From assembly GCA_963812475.1 (NCBI GenBank), contig CAWEVI010000029.1, positions 186,001 through 250,000 of the forward strand: a stretch of 64,000 nt of DNA, given 5' to 3'. A program made the translations under genes and the position numbers. Shown piece by piece: positions 1 through 6,563 of the stretch. The stretch comes from JAMXLO01 sp963812475. GTDB taxonomy: Bacteria; Pseudomonadota; Alphaproteobacteria; Acetobacterales; Acetobacteraceae. How positions within the stretch are numbered: position 1 is the stretch's first letter; each line of letters opens with the position of its first letter. Under the pieces are notes generated by a model that worked only from the letters and a program-made list of their open reading frames with translations, was not told the origin of the DNA and did no database searches.

Positions 1-835
1 CGTGCATTCCCGAGCCGTTGTCACCGTAGATCGGCTTCGGCATGAACGTCGCGGTCTTGCCATAGCTGTGGGCGACGTTGTGGATGCAGTATTTGTAGAT
101 CTGCAGTGCGTCGGCCATCTTGGTCAGCGGGCCGAACTTCATGCCAAGCTCGTGCTGGCTCTGCCCGACTTCGTGGTGATGCTTCTCCACCACCACACCC
201 ATCTCGGCCATGGTGGACAGCATCTCGGCGCGCAGGTCGCTCTCGCTGTCGACCGGTGGAACCGGGAAGTAACCGCCCTTCACCACGGGCCGATGACCCA
301 TGTTGCCTTCCGGATAATCCTTGAGGCTGGCCTGCGGACCTTCCTGGCTGTCGAGCTGGTAGATGCCGTAATTGCCGCCGGTGCCGAACTTGGCGGAGTC
401 GAACACGAAGAACTCCGCCTCGGGGCCAAAGAACGCGGTATCGCCGACGCCCGATGCATTGAGATAGGCCTCGGCTTTCTTCGCCGTGGAGCGCGGGTCG
501 CGGTTGTACGGCTGCCCGGTCGACGGTTCGATGATGTCGCAAATGACGATCAGGCTCGGCTTGGCGGAGAACGGATCCATGACCGCCGTGTCGGCATCCA
601 GCATCAGGATCATGTCGCTCTCGTTGATCGCCTTCCAGCCGGCGATCGAGGAGCCGTCGAACATGATGCCGTCGCGGAACACGTCCTCGTCGATGGTGGA
701 GACATGCTGCGCGGTGTGTTGCCATTTGCCGCGCGGATCGGTGAACCGCAGGTCCACGTACTCCACAGAATGCTCGGTGAGCATCTCCATCACCTTGCCC
801 ACGCCGTCGCTCGTACCTGCAGGCTTTCTCGCCAT
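1..835 (-). CDS. glnA: Glutamine synthetase type I, N-terminal part (cut by window edge)
   Basis: ATP-dependent ligation of ammonia to glutamate, the central nitrogen assimilation step. The reading frame stays open from the ATG at 835 to the window edge. It contains the GSI signatures FDGSSI (about residue 52) and, at the cut end, KTATFMPKPIYGDNGSGMH, which holds catalytic-core residues. About 278 of the usual 470 residues are present; the rest lies beyond position 1. It is the second gene after glnB on the same strand with a 132-nt spacer, the usual glnB-glnA operon of alphaproteobacteria, so it is probably co-transcribed from the sigma-54-like promoter upstream of glnB. The adenylylation-site tyrosine lies outside the window. 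Confidence 0.97.
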   Translation of the reverse strand, partial: MARKPAGTSDGVGKVMEMLTEHSVEYVDLRFTDPRGKWQHTAQHVSTIDEDVFRDGIMFDGSSIAGWKAINESDMILMLDADTAVMDPFSAKPSLIVICDIIEPSTGQPYNRDPRSTAKKAEAYLNASGVGDTAFFGPEAEFFVFDSAKFGTGGNYGIYQLDSQEGPQASLKDYPEGNMGHRPVVKGGYFPVPPVDSESDLRAEMLSTMAEMGVVVEKHHHEVGQSQHELGMKFGPLTKMADALQIYKYCIHNVAHSYGKTATFMPKPIYGDNGSGMH

Positions 836-967
836 GTATGGTTTCCCCGTCCTCGTGTCGAATGGCGCGCCGGAACCCCCCCGCGGGAGGCTGGCGCATG
901 GAGCGGCCCGTCTGTTCGTTCCCACCGTGGGCCGGCGGCGGGATTCGTCGCGATTTCTCGTCGTGCG

Positions 968-1306
968 CTATATGGCGTCCTCGCCGCGCTCGCCGGTGCG
1001 GATGCGGATCACCTCCTCCACCGAGGACACGAAGATCTTGCCGTCGCCGATCCGTCCGGTTCGGGCGGCATTGATGATCGCCTCCACCGCGCGTTCGACC
1101 ACGGCATCATCGCAGACCACCTCGATCTTCACCTTGGGGAGGAAGTCGACCACGTATTCGGCGCCACGGTACAGCTCGGTATGACCCTTCTGCCGGCCGA
1201 AGCCCTTCGCCTCGACAACCGTGATGCCTTGCAGGCCCACCTCGTGCAGCGCTTCTTTCACCTCATCCAGTTTGAACGGCTTGATGACGGCCTCGATCTT
1301 CTTCAT
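968..1306 (-). CDS. glnB: Nitrogen regulatory protein P-II
   Basis: Trimeric signal protein that senses 2-oxoglutarate, ATP/ADP and, through uridylylation, glutamine; it controls GlnA adenylylation and NtrB. The 112 residues match the family length. The T-loop KGHTELYRGAEY places the uridylylated tyrosine at residue 51, and the C-terminal GKIFV...IRIRTGE block is intact. The start is the ATG at 1306 (MKKIEAVIKPFK); the frame is open for 36 more codons upstream, but that stretch does not resemble the family. It lies directly upstream of glnA. Confidence 0.97.
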   Translation of the reverse strand: MKKIEAVIKPFKLDEVKEALHEVGLQGITVVEAKGFGRQKGHTELYRGAEYVVDFLPKVKIEVVCDDAVVERAVEAIINAARTGRIGDGKIFVSSVEEVIRIRTGERGEDAI

Positions 1307-1389
1307 GCGCGTCCACCGCCCGGGTTGACCGGGCCTCCTGTTGTCTGGCTGCCCGTATCGCCGGGAGACGGAACGGCAGCGCGACAGGG

Positions 1390-1407
1390 TTGCACGCGCC
1401 GTGCCAA
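1390..1407 (-). promoter_or_regulatory. Candidate sigma-54 promoter of glnB-glnA
   Basis: On the minus strand the sequence TTGGCACGGCGCGTGCAA fits the -24/-12 pattern TGGCACG-N4-TTGC: the GG and GC pairs are 12 apart and one base of the -12 element differs. It lies about 84 nt upstream of the glnB start, a normal leader length. NtrC/sigma-54 control of glnBA is known in related alphaproteobacteria; the assignment here rests on the motif only. Confidence 0.6.
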
Positions 1408-1516
1408 GCGGCAATGCGAGGAACGGCCCGGCATCCTCGTCGCAGCGCCCAGGTGGTGGGCGATCAAACCCGTAGTTTGCCCGCTTTTTAGGCAGTCAGC
1501 GGGTCGGCAGCGAACC

Positions 1517-2446
1517 TCAGAACCCCACGCGGTCGCCGCCCTTCAGCTTGAGCATCGCGCGCGCCTCCTTCGGCGTGGCGATCTCCAGGCTGAGTTCCTC
1601 GAGGATGCGGCGGATCTTGGCGACCTGCTCGGCGTTCGACTGCGCCAGCTCGCCGCGGCCGATATAGAGGCTGTCTTCGAGCCCGACGCGCACGTTGCCG
1701 CCCAGAATTCCGGCCATGGTCGTGAAGGCCATCTGGTGACGCCCGGCGGCCAGCACCGACCAGACATAGGCCTCGCCGAACAGCTTGTCGGCGGTCTCCT
1801 TCATGAACAGCAGATTGCGCGGGTCGGCGCCGATGCCGCCGAGGATGCCGAAGATCGTCTGGACGAACAGCGGCGGCTCGACGATCCTCTGGTCGAGGCA
1901 GTAGGCCAGGTTGTACAGATGTCCGACATCGTAGCACTCGAACTCGAAGCGGGTGCCGTGTGCCTTGCCCAGGCGCTCGACGATGCCGGCGATGTCGCGG
2001 AACGTGTTGCGGAAGATGTGGTCGTCGGTGCGGTCGAGATACGGCTTCTCCCAGTCGTATTTCCAGGTCTTCACCCGATCGGCGGCGCGGGCGATGTTGA
2101 AATTCATGCTGCCCATGTTGAGGCTGCACATCTCCGGCTTTGCCAGCAGCGGGGCCGCGAGCCGGTCCTCCAGCGTCATGGTCAGGCCGCCGCCGGTGGT
2201 GATGTTCACCACCGCCTCGGTGTTCTGCTTGATGACTGGCAGGAAGCGCATGAACACGGCGGGGTCCGGTGTCGGCGCGCCGGTGTCTGGATCACGCGCG
2301 TGCAGATGGATGATGGCCGCGCCGGCTTCCGCGGCCTCGATGGAGGAGCGCGCGATCTGCTCCGGCGTGATCGGCAGGTGGTCCGACATGCTGGGCGTGT
2401 GGATGGCGCCGGTGACGGCGCAACTGATGATGACCTTGCCTGCCAT
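1517..2446 (-). CDS. BKACE-family beta-keto acid cleavage enzyme (DUF849)
   Basis: Zn-dependent TIM-barrel enzyme family that condenses a beta-keto acid with acetyl-CoA and splits it (3-keto-5-aminohexanoate cleavage type). Family features are VIISCAVTGAIHTPSMS at the N-terminus, HLHARDPDTGAPTPD (metal-binding HxH) and GILGGIGADPRNLLFM. The start is ATG 2446 (MAGKVIIS), preceded by GGGAG; 13 more codons are open upstream but lack a ribosome site. At 309 residues it is the normal length. The substrate cannot be told. It is a lone gene between the glnB promoter region and tRNA-Arg. Confidence 0.9.
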   Translation of the reverse strand: MAGKVIISCAVTGAIHTPSMSDHLPITPEQIARSSIEAAEAGAAIIHLHARDPDTGAPTPDPAVFMRFLPVIKQNTEAVVNITTGGGLTMTLEDRLAAPLLAKPEMCSLNMGSMNFNIARAADRVKTWKYDWEKPYLDRTDDHIFRNTFRDIAGIVERLGKAHGTRFEFECYDVGHLYNLAYCLDQRIVEPPLFVQTIFGILGGIGADPRNLLFMKETADKLFGEAYVWSVLAAGRHQMAFTTMAGILGGNVRVGLEDSLYIGRGELAQSNAEQVAKIRRILEELSLEIATPKEARAMLKLKGGDRVGF

Positions 2447-2561
2447 GGTGTTTTCTCCCGGTTCGCAACCGGGTGCAATCTGCACCGCGCGGGGATCGCG
2501 GGCCAGAGCAGGGCGGCGCAGGTGACGGCCCGGCGTTGGTTGGCTATATGCAGGGCAGGCG

Positions 2562-2638
2562 GTCCCCGTAGCTCAGCAGGATAGAGCACAGGATTCCTAA
2601 TCCTGGGGTCGTGAGTTCGAATCCCGCCGGGGACGCCA
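2562..2638 (+). tRNA. tRNA-Arg(CCT)
   Basis: 77-nt cloverleaf: acceptor GTCCCCG/CGGGGAC, anticodon stem CAGGA/TCCTG around loop TTCCTAA (anticodon CCT), T-loop TTCGAAT and encoded CCA. The T-stem GTGAG/CCCGC has an A52-C62 mismatch. Its 3' part from the anticodon loop onward is repeated at 25927-25982, so the gene is the integration site of the adjacent element. Confidence 0.93.
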
Positions 2639-2648
2639 GTGAAATCAA
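2593..2648 (+). repeat. attL: left 56-bp attachment repeat
   Basis: It begins ATTCCTAATCCTGGGG in the tRNA-Arg anticodon stem-loop and runs 10 nt beyond the CCA. It matches 25927-25982 at 52 of 56 positions. All four mismatches lie in the variable loop and T-arm, after a 16-bp identical block that is the likely crossover core. Confidence 0.85.
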
Positions 2649-2686
2649 GGAGTTATTGAGAGTTTGACCACCGCGATGCGAAGTCA

Positions 2687-2715
2687 GGGTAACATACTGG
2701 GTAACATCGGGTAAG
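2687..2715 (+). promoter_or_regulatory. Putative integrase arm-type sites, left end
   Basis: Three direct copies of GGGTAAC/GGGTAAG start at 2687, 2699 and 2709, about 40-70 bp inside attL. The same heptamer occurs in direct and inverted copies just inside attR next to the integrase gene, as expected for arm-type binding sites of a P4-type integrase. Confidence 0.5.
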
Positions 2716-2799
2716 CTGGAGTGCGGAATTACTTTGCTCGCCTCTACCCGAAGGGTTGCCGTTTGCGGCGCCCTTGGGTCGCCCAAAAGGTTCAAACTC

Positions 2800-3027
2800 G
2801 TGACGCAAAGGAACGGGGATACGCCACCCGTTAGCAGCATCTTGACCACCAATGTGAAAGGAAAGAGCCACACAGGATCATACATCGTCGATCGTCGTGG
2901 TCGCTTGGTTACTGTGACCCCGGAGTACGGCAGCAATAGCGCCGTGCTCTACTCGTCATCGTCGCCCGATTTGGTGGCGCAGCATCTATTACAAGGGACG
3001 ATCGAGGAAGCGGCGCAGCGAGGTTAG
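2800..3027 (+). CDS. Small hypothetical protein, 75 aa
   Basis: Unrecognised. The likely start is GTG 2800, preceded at about 9 nt by AAAAGG; the frame is open back to a TTG at 2734 with no ribosome site. The product is polar, with a beta-rich centre (SHTGSYIVDRRGRLVTV) and a helical end (SPDLVAQHLLQGTIEEAAQ). It is the first gene inside attL and reads into the element. Confidence 0.5.
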   Translation: MTQRNGDTPPVSSILTTNVKGKSHTGSYIVDRRGRLVTVTPEYGSNSAVLYSSSSPDLVAQHLLQGTIEEAAQRG

Positions 3028-3142
3028 TTGGCCGGCCGCGTCCTCCCCTAGACGCACCTAGCGCCAGTATGCTTAACGGCGGCAATCGGATGGCATGATG
3101 CTGGCAAGGAGTGCCATTCGACGCGCAACTAAACTTGGTTCT

Positions 3143-3571
3143 TTATGCGGCTGCCGGCTCGCCTTTGCGCGCATATAGCTCATCCTTTGTCACAGGACGA
3201 TGGCCCCCATTTGTGCAAATCGAGAAATCCAACCAATCTGATGCCTGACGTTCAATGAAAAGCGAGCGCCAAATCCCATCTTCCACACCATGAACGTTCC
3301 TATGGCACTCGTCACCGGACAAGGACGGTGCGTGCTCTACGCTATGCGGTTGAGGGAGTATTGAGGCGTCGAACTTCCAGAACGTTGGTGGCTCACCGGT
3401 AAGCTTATCATAGTACCGCCTAACGTGTTCTGAGATACTTGCTCCTGTGGCACGTATGCAATCGGGGTCGATAAGGGAAAGACTTCCCCCAAAATTGCGG
3501 AATGCCAAACTATTAAACCGCTTTCTTTTAATATCGAAGTCTCGTGGGTGAAGTAGCCTGATGTACTCCAT
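3143..3571 (-). CDS. Hypothetical protein, third gene of an overlapping cassette
   Basis: 142 residues, soluble, rich in charged and aromatic residues (MEYIRLLHPRDFDIKRKRF...). It has His/Cys residues near the end (GDECHRNVHGV, ICTNGGHRPVTKDEL) that could be structural or metal ligands. ATG 3571 lies inside the reading frame of the upstream gene, whose tail over this stretch looks like a shadow. Base composition is clearly more AT-rich than the host genes, a sign of transfer. Function unknown; last of three co-directional genes (4359 to 3143). Confidence 0.6.
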   Translation of the reverse strand: MEYIRLLHPRDFDIKRKRFNSLAFRNFGGSLSLIDPDCIRATGASISEHVRRYYDKLTGEPPTFWKFDASILPQPHSVEHAPSLSGDECHRNVHGVEDGIWRSLFIERQASDWLDFSICTNGGHRPVTKDELYARKGEPAAA

Positions 3572-4014
3572 GCCTTCCCCACAATAGCCGAGATTTCCTT
3601 GTTTGCTTCACGATGGACTAGCCGAGGCTTATAGGATATTTGCTTTCCGTTAATGTCGTAGGCTACAGAAATTGTGCCGTCATCTTCAACAATTACTTCC
3701 AAATCGTAGCCACCGATAGTCGCAACAAGGGAGATTTCCCCTCCGCCTCCCGCGAAGGCGTCGATATCCCATATCCCAAAATGCTGGATTTGCGCGACCA
3801 GCGAAATAGCTAACTTGATTGTTTTTTGCGGTATTGGACCACCGTCGCCGTAACGCCATCCTTTAGCTAAGGTCGCGAATGAATCGATTTTTTGTACCAC
3901 ACCGATTTGCCCAAAGGACCAAGTAGGTGCAGCAGCGCCAAAGACCCACCAGGCGTTGGCCATCCCAACGGCCATGTTGTCAAAAGGCCTGATTGTAGTT
4001 GCCCTATTGGTCAT
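3337..4014 (-). CDS. Hypothetical protein, middle gene of the overlapping cassette
   Basis: 225-codon frame. The first about 150 residues look protein-like: MTNRATTIRPFDNMA..., GWRYGDGGPIPQKTIK, IDAFAGGGGEISL and DLEVIVEDDGTISVAYD, suggesting a beta-rich soluble domain. The last about 75 residues overlap the next gene by 235 nt and are low in charge, so the real end may be earlier or the frame may have been extended by an indel. Its ATG overlaps the upstream stop (ATGA, 4011-4014), implying translational coupling. Function unknown. Confidence 0.55.
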   Translation of the reverse strand: MTNRATTIRPFDNMAVGMANAWWVFGAAAPTWSFGQIGVVQKIDSFATLAKGWRYGDGGPIPQKTIKLAISLVAQIQHFGIWDIDAFAGGGGEISLVATIGGYDLEVIVEDDGTISVAYDINGKQISYKPRLVHREANKEISAIVGKAWSTSGYFTHETSILKESGLIVWHSAILGEVFPLSTPIAYVPQEQVSQNTLGGTMISLPVSHQRSGSSTPQYSLNRIA

Positions 4015-4359
4015 GGCTTTTTTTCTGCGGCTTGTCTGAGTCGTTGAATTCCTTCTGCGGTTTCCCTCGGTGTTTTGATCGGCTGATTTAAGGCAGCCTC
4101 GATATCGTTGAGAGCTACTGTCAAATCCTCAACAAGTCCCTTAGCCGTTGGAAAGGCTAAATTAATTGCGCAGACAGGCTGGCCGTTATGAAACAAAACC
4201 ATAATGACATCGGTTGCCGTACCGGCTAGGCCAAGGCCATTGGCATAAAATCGAGGAAGGCCGGCGGCCATAGCGGCCTGCAAGAGTGTCTGGGAGTTCG
4301 ATGGGAACGATTGGGGATGCCCCAACCGTATCGGCAGTCGCGCTAGTCGGATCAGACAT
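4011..4359 (-). pseudogene. First gene of the cassette, DUF3467-like, apparently frameshifted
   Basis: A well-placed start exists at ATG 4359, behind GGAGAG: MSDPTSATADTVG...IELPDT. That frame runs off at about 4284, while the downstream coding continues one frame over as LLQAAMAAGLPRFYANGLGLAG...DVIMV to the stop at 4011. Adding one base at the CCAGACACTCTTG stretch would rejoin them to about 115 residues. The core (YANG, S/T-D-V, proline strand, helix ending in E) resembles small DUF3467-type proteins; this is a weak family guess. A TTG start at 4325 for the downstream frame has no ribosome site. Confidence 0.5.
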
Positions 4360-4465
4360 ATTAGCTCTCCAGCGCCGCAGCTCCCGTCGGGAGCCTATGA
4401 CCATTCGTGAACTCCCATGCAAGACGCAATGTAGCGCTTCCCACGCTCCATGCCAGTGCACGGGC

Positions 4466-4669
4466 TCAATATTCGGCCATCTTCCTCAGCCTCACCCCCG
4501 GCCATCCGCCAGTATCGGCGATGAACTCGACACCGGCAGCCTGTAGGGCAGTGCGGATGACGGGGCGGTCCGGCCTTACCGGCTCCGAACCTTTGACCTC
4601 CGTTTTTGTCCCCCCGGCCAGGATATGCACCCGGTTGCGAGGATAGACGCTATATGCGGTCTTAGTCAT
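4466..4669 (-). CDS. Small protein with an XRE-type C-terminal motif, 67 aa
   Basis: The C-terminal half, TALQAAGVEFIADTGGWPGVRLRK, strongly resembles the tail common to many short phage/plasmid XRE-family regulators (AAGVEFI...GGPGVRL), but the 40 residues before it are too short for a full helix-turn-helix. It may be a trimmed regulator or a stand-alone protein. ATG 4669 overlaps the stop of the preceding small frameshifted gene. Confidence 0.55.
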   Translation of the reverse strand: MTKTAYSVYPRNRVHILAGGTKTEVKGSEPVRPDRPVIRTALQAAGVEFIADTGGWPGVRLRKMAEY

Positions 4670-4809
4670 CCAGATACCGGGTCACCCCCGCCTCACGTGC
4701 CGCGCGCTTCCGGCGCCTGTCCAGCCACGTCAGCACGCCGTAGTAGATCGATCCAGCCAGCGACTAGCAACGTGACGAGAACTACCGTCGAGAACCGGAG
4801 CGGTGTCAC
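4662..4809 (-). pseudogene. Small membrane protein gene with a one-base frame change
   Basis: GTG 4809 overlaps the stop of the ribbon-helix-helix gene (GTGA). It encodes MTPLRFSTVVLVTLLVAGWI, one transmembrane helix. The continuing frame is one base over: IYYGVLTWLDRRRKRAAREAG...YLDD, stop TAA at 4664-4662, itself overlapping the next ATG. The switch falls at ATCGATC. The tight start/stop chaining argues for a real gene of about 48 residues broken by an indel. Confidence 0.4.
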
Positions 4810-5009
4810 GGGCGCCCCCGCTTCCTGGCCGCCATCGCAATATCCATCAGCCGCCTGATCGCCTCGGTCCGGCCCGGCAGGTCCGGCTCGTTGCGGCGCC
4901 AGTCGTCGAGCGCGGTGAGCTGCTCGCGGCTCAAGCGTAGGCTGAGTGGCACGCTGTCCACTCTAGGCCGGCCCATCTTCGACTTCTTGGCTACATTATT
5001 TCTTGACAT
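4806..5009 (-). CDS. Ribbon-helix-helix (Arc/CopG-type) DNA-binding protein
   Basis: 67 residues: basic N-terminus, then the strand VPLSLRLS, helix EQLTALDDWRRNE and helix RTEAIRRLMDIA, the classic RHH fold of a small dimeric repressor. No toxin partner is recognisable next to it; the following gene encodes a short membrane peptide. Probably regulates the element's own small genes. The intergenic space to the divergent gene at 5094 (85 bp) would hold its operator. Confidence 0.75.
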   Translation of the reverse strand: MSRNNVAKKSKMGRPRVDSVPLSLRLSREQLTALDDWRRNEPDLPGRTEAIRRLMDIAMAARKRGRP

Positions 5010-5093
5010 ACACGGCGTATAGCGCCTATGCCCTCGTCCCGCAAGCGAAAACCGAGCCGGCGGACCCGGTCAGAGCAAAGGAGGCAACACAAA

Positions 5094-5336
5094 ATGAGAT
5101 CAATCCTGCTCGTCGCCGTGGCTACCGTGGCCGTCACGGGGCCGGCCGCCGCGCAGGTGCAATACGTACAACCTCGGTATCTGCCGCCACCGCAGCCCGT
5201 ACAGGTTCAGCCGATGCCGATGATACCCACACCACCGGCTCGGCTGATGCCGCCAGCAGCAAGCCAACCGTCACAGTTTCACCGGCAATACTGCTACCTG
5301 GGCACTAACGGCGCGCAATATTGCCGAGAGCAATAA
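5094..5336 (+). CDS. Small secreted proline-rich protein
   Basis: 80 residues. ATG 5094 follows a strong AAAGGAGG at 8 nt, which decides the start over the longer open frame from 5028. A signal peptide, MRSILLVAVATVAVTGPAAA, is followed by a Pro/Gln/Met-rich stretch and ends with two cysteines (QYCYLGTNGAQYC). Likely exported; function unknown. Divergent from the RHH gene. Confidence 0.65.
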   Translation: MRSILLVAVATVAVTGPAAAQVQYVQPRYLPPPQPVQVQPMPMIPTPPARLMPPAASQPSQFHRQYCYLGTNGAQYCREQ

Positions 5337-5563
5337 CAAGCAGCCCTGCCGGGTGTCTCACCACCACGGCAGGGCCTAACCCCGAAAGGCAACCGTCATG
5401 CCCTCCAAGGCTGAGAACAGTACCTACCACGTACGCGGCGTCCCACACCGACAACACCACCGAGCAGCCCACGCGGCCGTGGAACTGCTTCCAGGACTGC
5501 AATCCGTTCGGCGACGCCCGGTGCGTCTGCTTCCCGCAGCGCGACCAGGAGGCGGCGCAATGA
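5321..5563 (+). CDS. Uncertain short ORF with a Cys-rich end
   Basis: Only the C-terminal part (TEQPTRPWNCFQDCNPFGDARCVCFPQ) looks protein-like, with four cysteines. The only start in frame is a TTG at 5321 inside the preceding gene. A much better start (ATG 5398 behind GAAAGG) lies in another frame, so a frameshift around 5445 is possible. The stop overlaps the next ATG (ATGA, 5560-5563), which supports translation of this frame. Confidence 0.35.
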   Translation: MPRAITSSPAGCLTTTAGPNPERQPSCPPRLRTVPTTYAASHTDNTTEQPTRPWNCFQDCNPFGDARCVCFPQRDQEAAQ

Positions 5564-5901
5564 CCGCCCCGGTCGCGGCAGCCGATGCCGCCCTCTGCGC
5601 CTTGTCGTGCGAACTCTGGACGATCTCGAACCTGTTGCGGGCCGCCGACGCACGCGAGTTGGAAATCGACGATGTCGGCTTGGCGGCGGCGCTCAGCAGG
5701 TATTGGTGTATCGTGACGGATATCACCGGCACAGTCGCATCCACCGAGCGCGGTAGGATCGCCAAGCTGCGGGCTGCGCAGGTCGCAATGTCGTATGAGG
5801 AAGCCGCACCCAAGCGGATCACGGCGTTGGTCCGGTCGGCGTTGCACGACACGCTCGCCTCCTGGGAGGAAGCGCGCAGTCGCGATCGGAGCAGGCCATG
5901 A
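5560..5901 (+). CDS. Hypothetical helical protein, 113 aa
   Basis: Start ATG 5560 is behind CAGGAGG at 7 nt. It is all-helical in appearance: an N-terminal segment AALCALSCELWTISNLLRAAD, then acidic and basic amphipathic stretches. No family recognised. It overlaps both neighbours by four nucleotides (ATGA junctions at 5560 and 5898), so it is part of a compact phage-style operon. Confidence 0.6.
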   Translation: MTAPVAAADAALCALSCELWTISNLLRAADARELEIDDVGLAAALSRYWCIVTDITGTVASTERGRIAKLRAAQVAMSYEEAAPKRITALVRSALHDTLASWEEARSRDRSRP

Positions 5902-6209
5902 GCCCCCGCATCCGCCTGGAAAAGCGCGCAAGAAAAGCGCCACAGACGCCACCCGCACCGAACCGGCACGAACGCCGCGCACCTCTGGATGGTGCAGCGG
6001 TGATGGCGGCGTTGGCGCGAATCGAGGAGAAGCTCGACGCTGTCTTGGAGCTGGTCAAGGAAGAGAGGAATAATGGAAACCGCACCAATGAACGTCGTCA
6101 GTCTCGCGGCGTACCGAGACAAGCGCAGCACGCCGACGCCGGCCAACGATACCAGCTTGCTCGCGGTAATGGAGGACATCATCAGCCACTTGGAAGAGGC
6201 TGGCCCTGA
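5898..6209 (+). CDS. Small coiled-coil hypothetical protein
   Basis: The basic N-terminus MSPRIRLEKRARKAP is followed by a short coiled coil, AAVMAALARIEEKLDAVLELVKEE. Beyond residue 58 the frame overlaps the next gene by 137 nt and turns into low-complexity Arg/Gln/Gly, so the true end is probably near 6073, where a TAATG junction sits in another frame; an indel may have removed the native stop. GGAGCAGG precedes the ATG. Confidence 0.5.
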   Translation: MSPRIRLEKRARKAPQTPPAPNRHERRAPLDGAAVMAALARIEEKLDAVLELVKEERNNGNRTNERRQSRGVPRQAQHADAGQRYQLARGNGGHHQPLGRGWP

Positions 6210-6252
6210 TTGGGACTGGCCGGACCTTCCGCCCGACGCAGGATCGCGGTAG
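6073..6252 (+). CDS. Small hypothetical protein, 59 aa
   Basis: ATG 6073 behind AGAGGA; METAPMNVVSLAAYRDKRSTP then a helical, Trp-rich acidic end (DIISHLEEAGPDWDWPDLPP). The NVVSLAAYR start occurs in many tiny alphaproteobacterial phage/plasmid proteins, but no function is known to me. Last gene of the 5094-6252 run, followed by a terminator. Confidence 0.6.
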   Translation: METAPMNVVSLAAYRDKRSTPTPANDTSLLAVMEDIISHLEEAGPDWDWPDLPPDAGSR

Positions 6253-6289
6253 ACTGCATCCCGTTGTAACTGATCCATTCCAACCTTCG

Positions 6290-6321
6290 CCGCCCCAAGA
6301 TTTCCCCGGGGCGGTTTTTTT
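6290..6321 (+). terminator. Rho-independent terminator after the left plus-strand operon
   Basis: Stem CCGCCCC/GGGGCGG (6290-6296 and 6308-6314) followed directly by seven T (6315-6321). Confidence 0.85.
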
Positions 6322-6563
6322 GGCGGATGTAAGAATGCTAGAAGGCGGCCGGCTCAGACACGAAGCTGAAACTGCCGTGCTCCTTCAAGGCCCGGACACG
6401 CGCCAGAAGCGGATTGAGGCGGCCGGCGCCGCAATCGGGATGATCCTGCGCGGGATGCCCTCGAAGGACGCTCGCAGGGGGCGTGGCGGATTGGCGCCGA
6501 CGATGCGGCATCTGAACCACTTGCAACGCTCTTTGCGCACCGTCGGCGAGATAAACCAAAGCG

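Noticed and set aside
2..2584. 860-codon open frame on the plus strand over glnA-glnB and the BKACE gene
   Set aside because: It is the antisense shadow of three recognisable minus-strand genes; high GC keeps such frames open.
4466..4669. Full XRE-family repressor
   Set aside because: Only the C-terminal tail motif is present; the helix-turn-helix part is missing.
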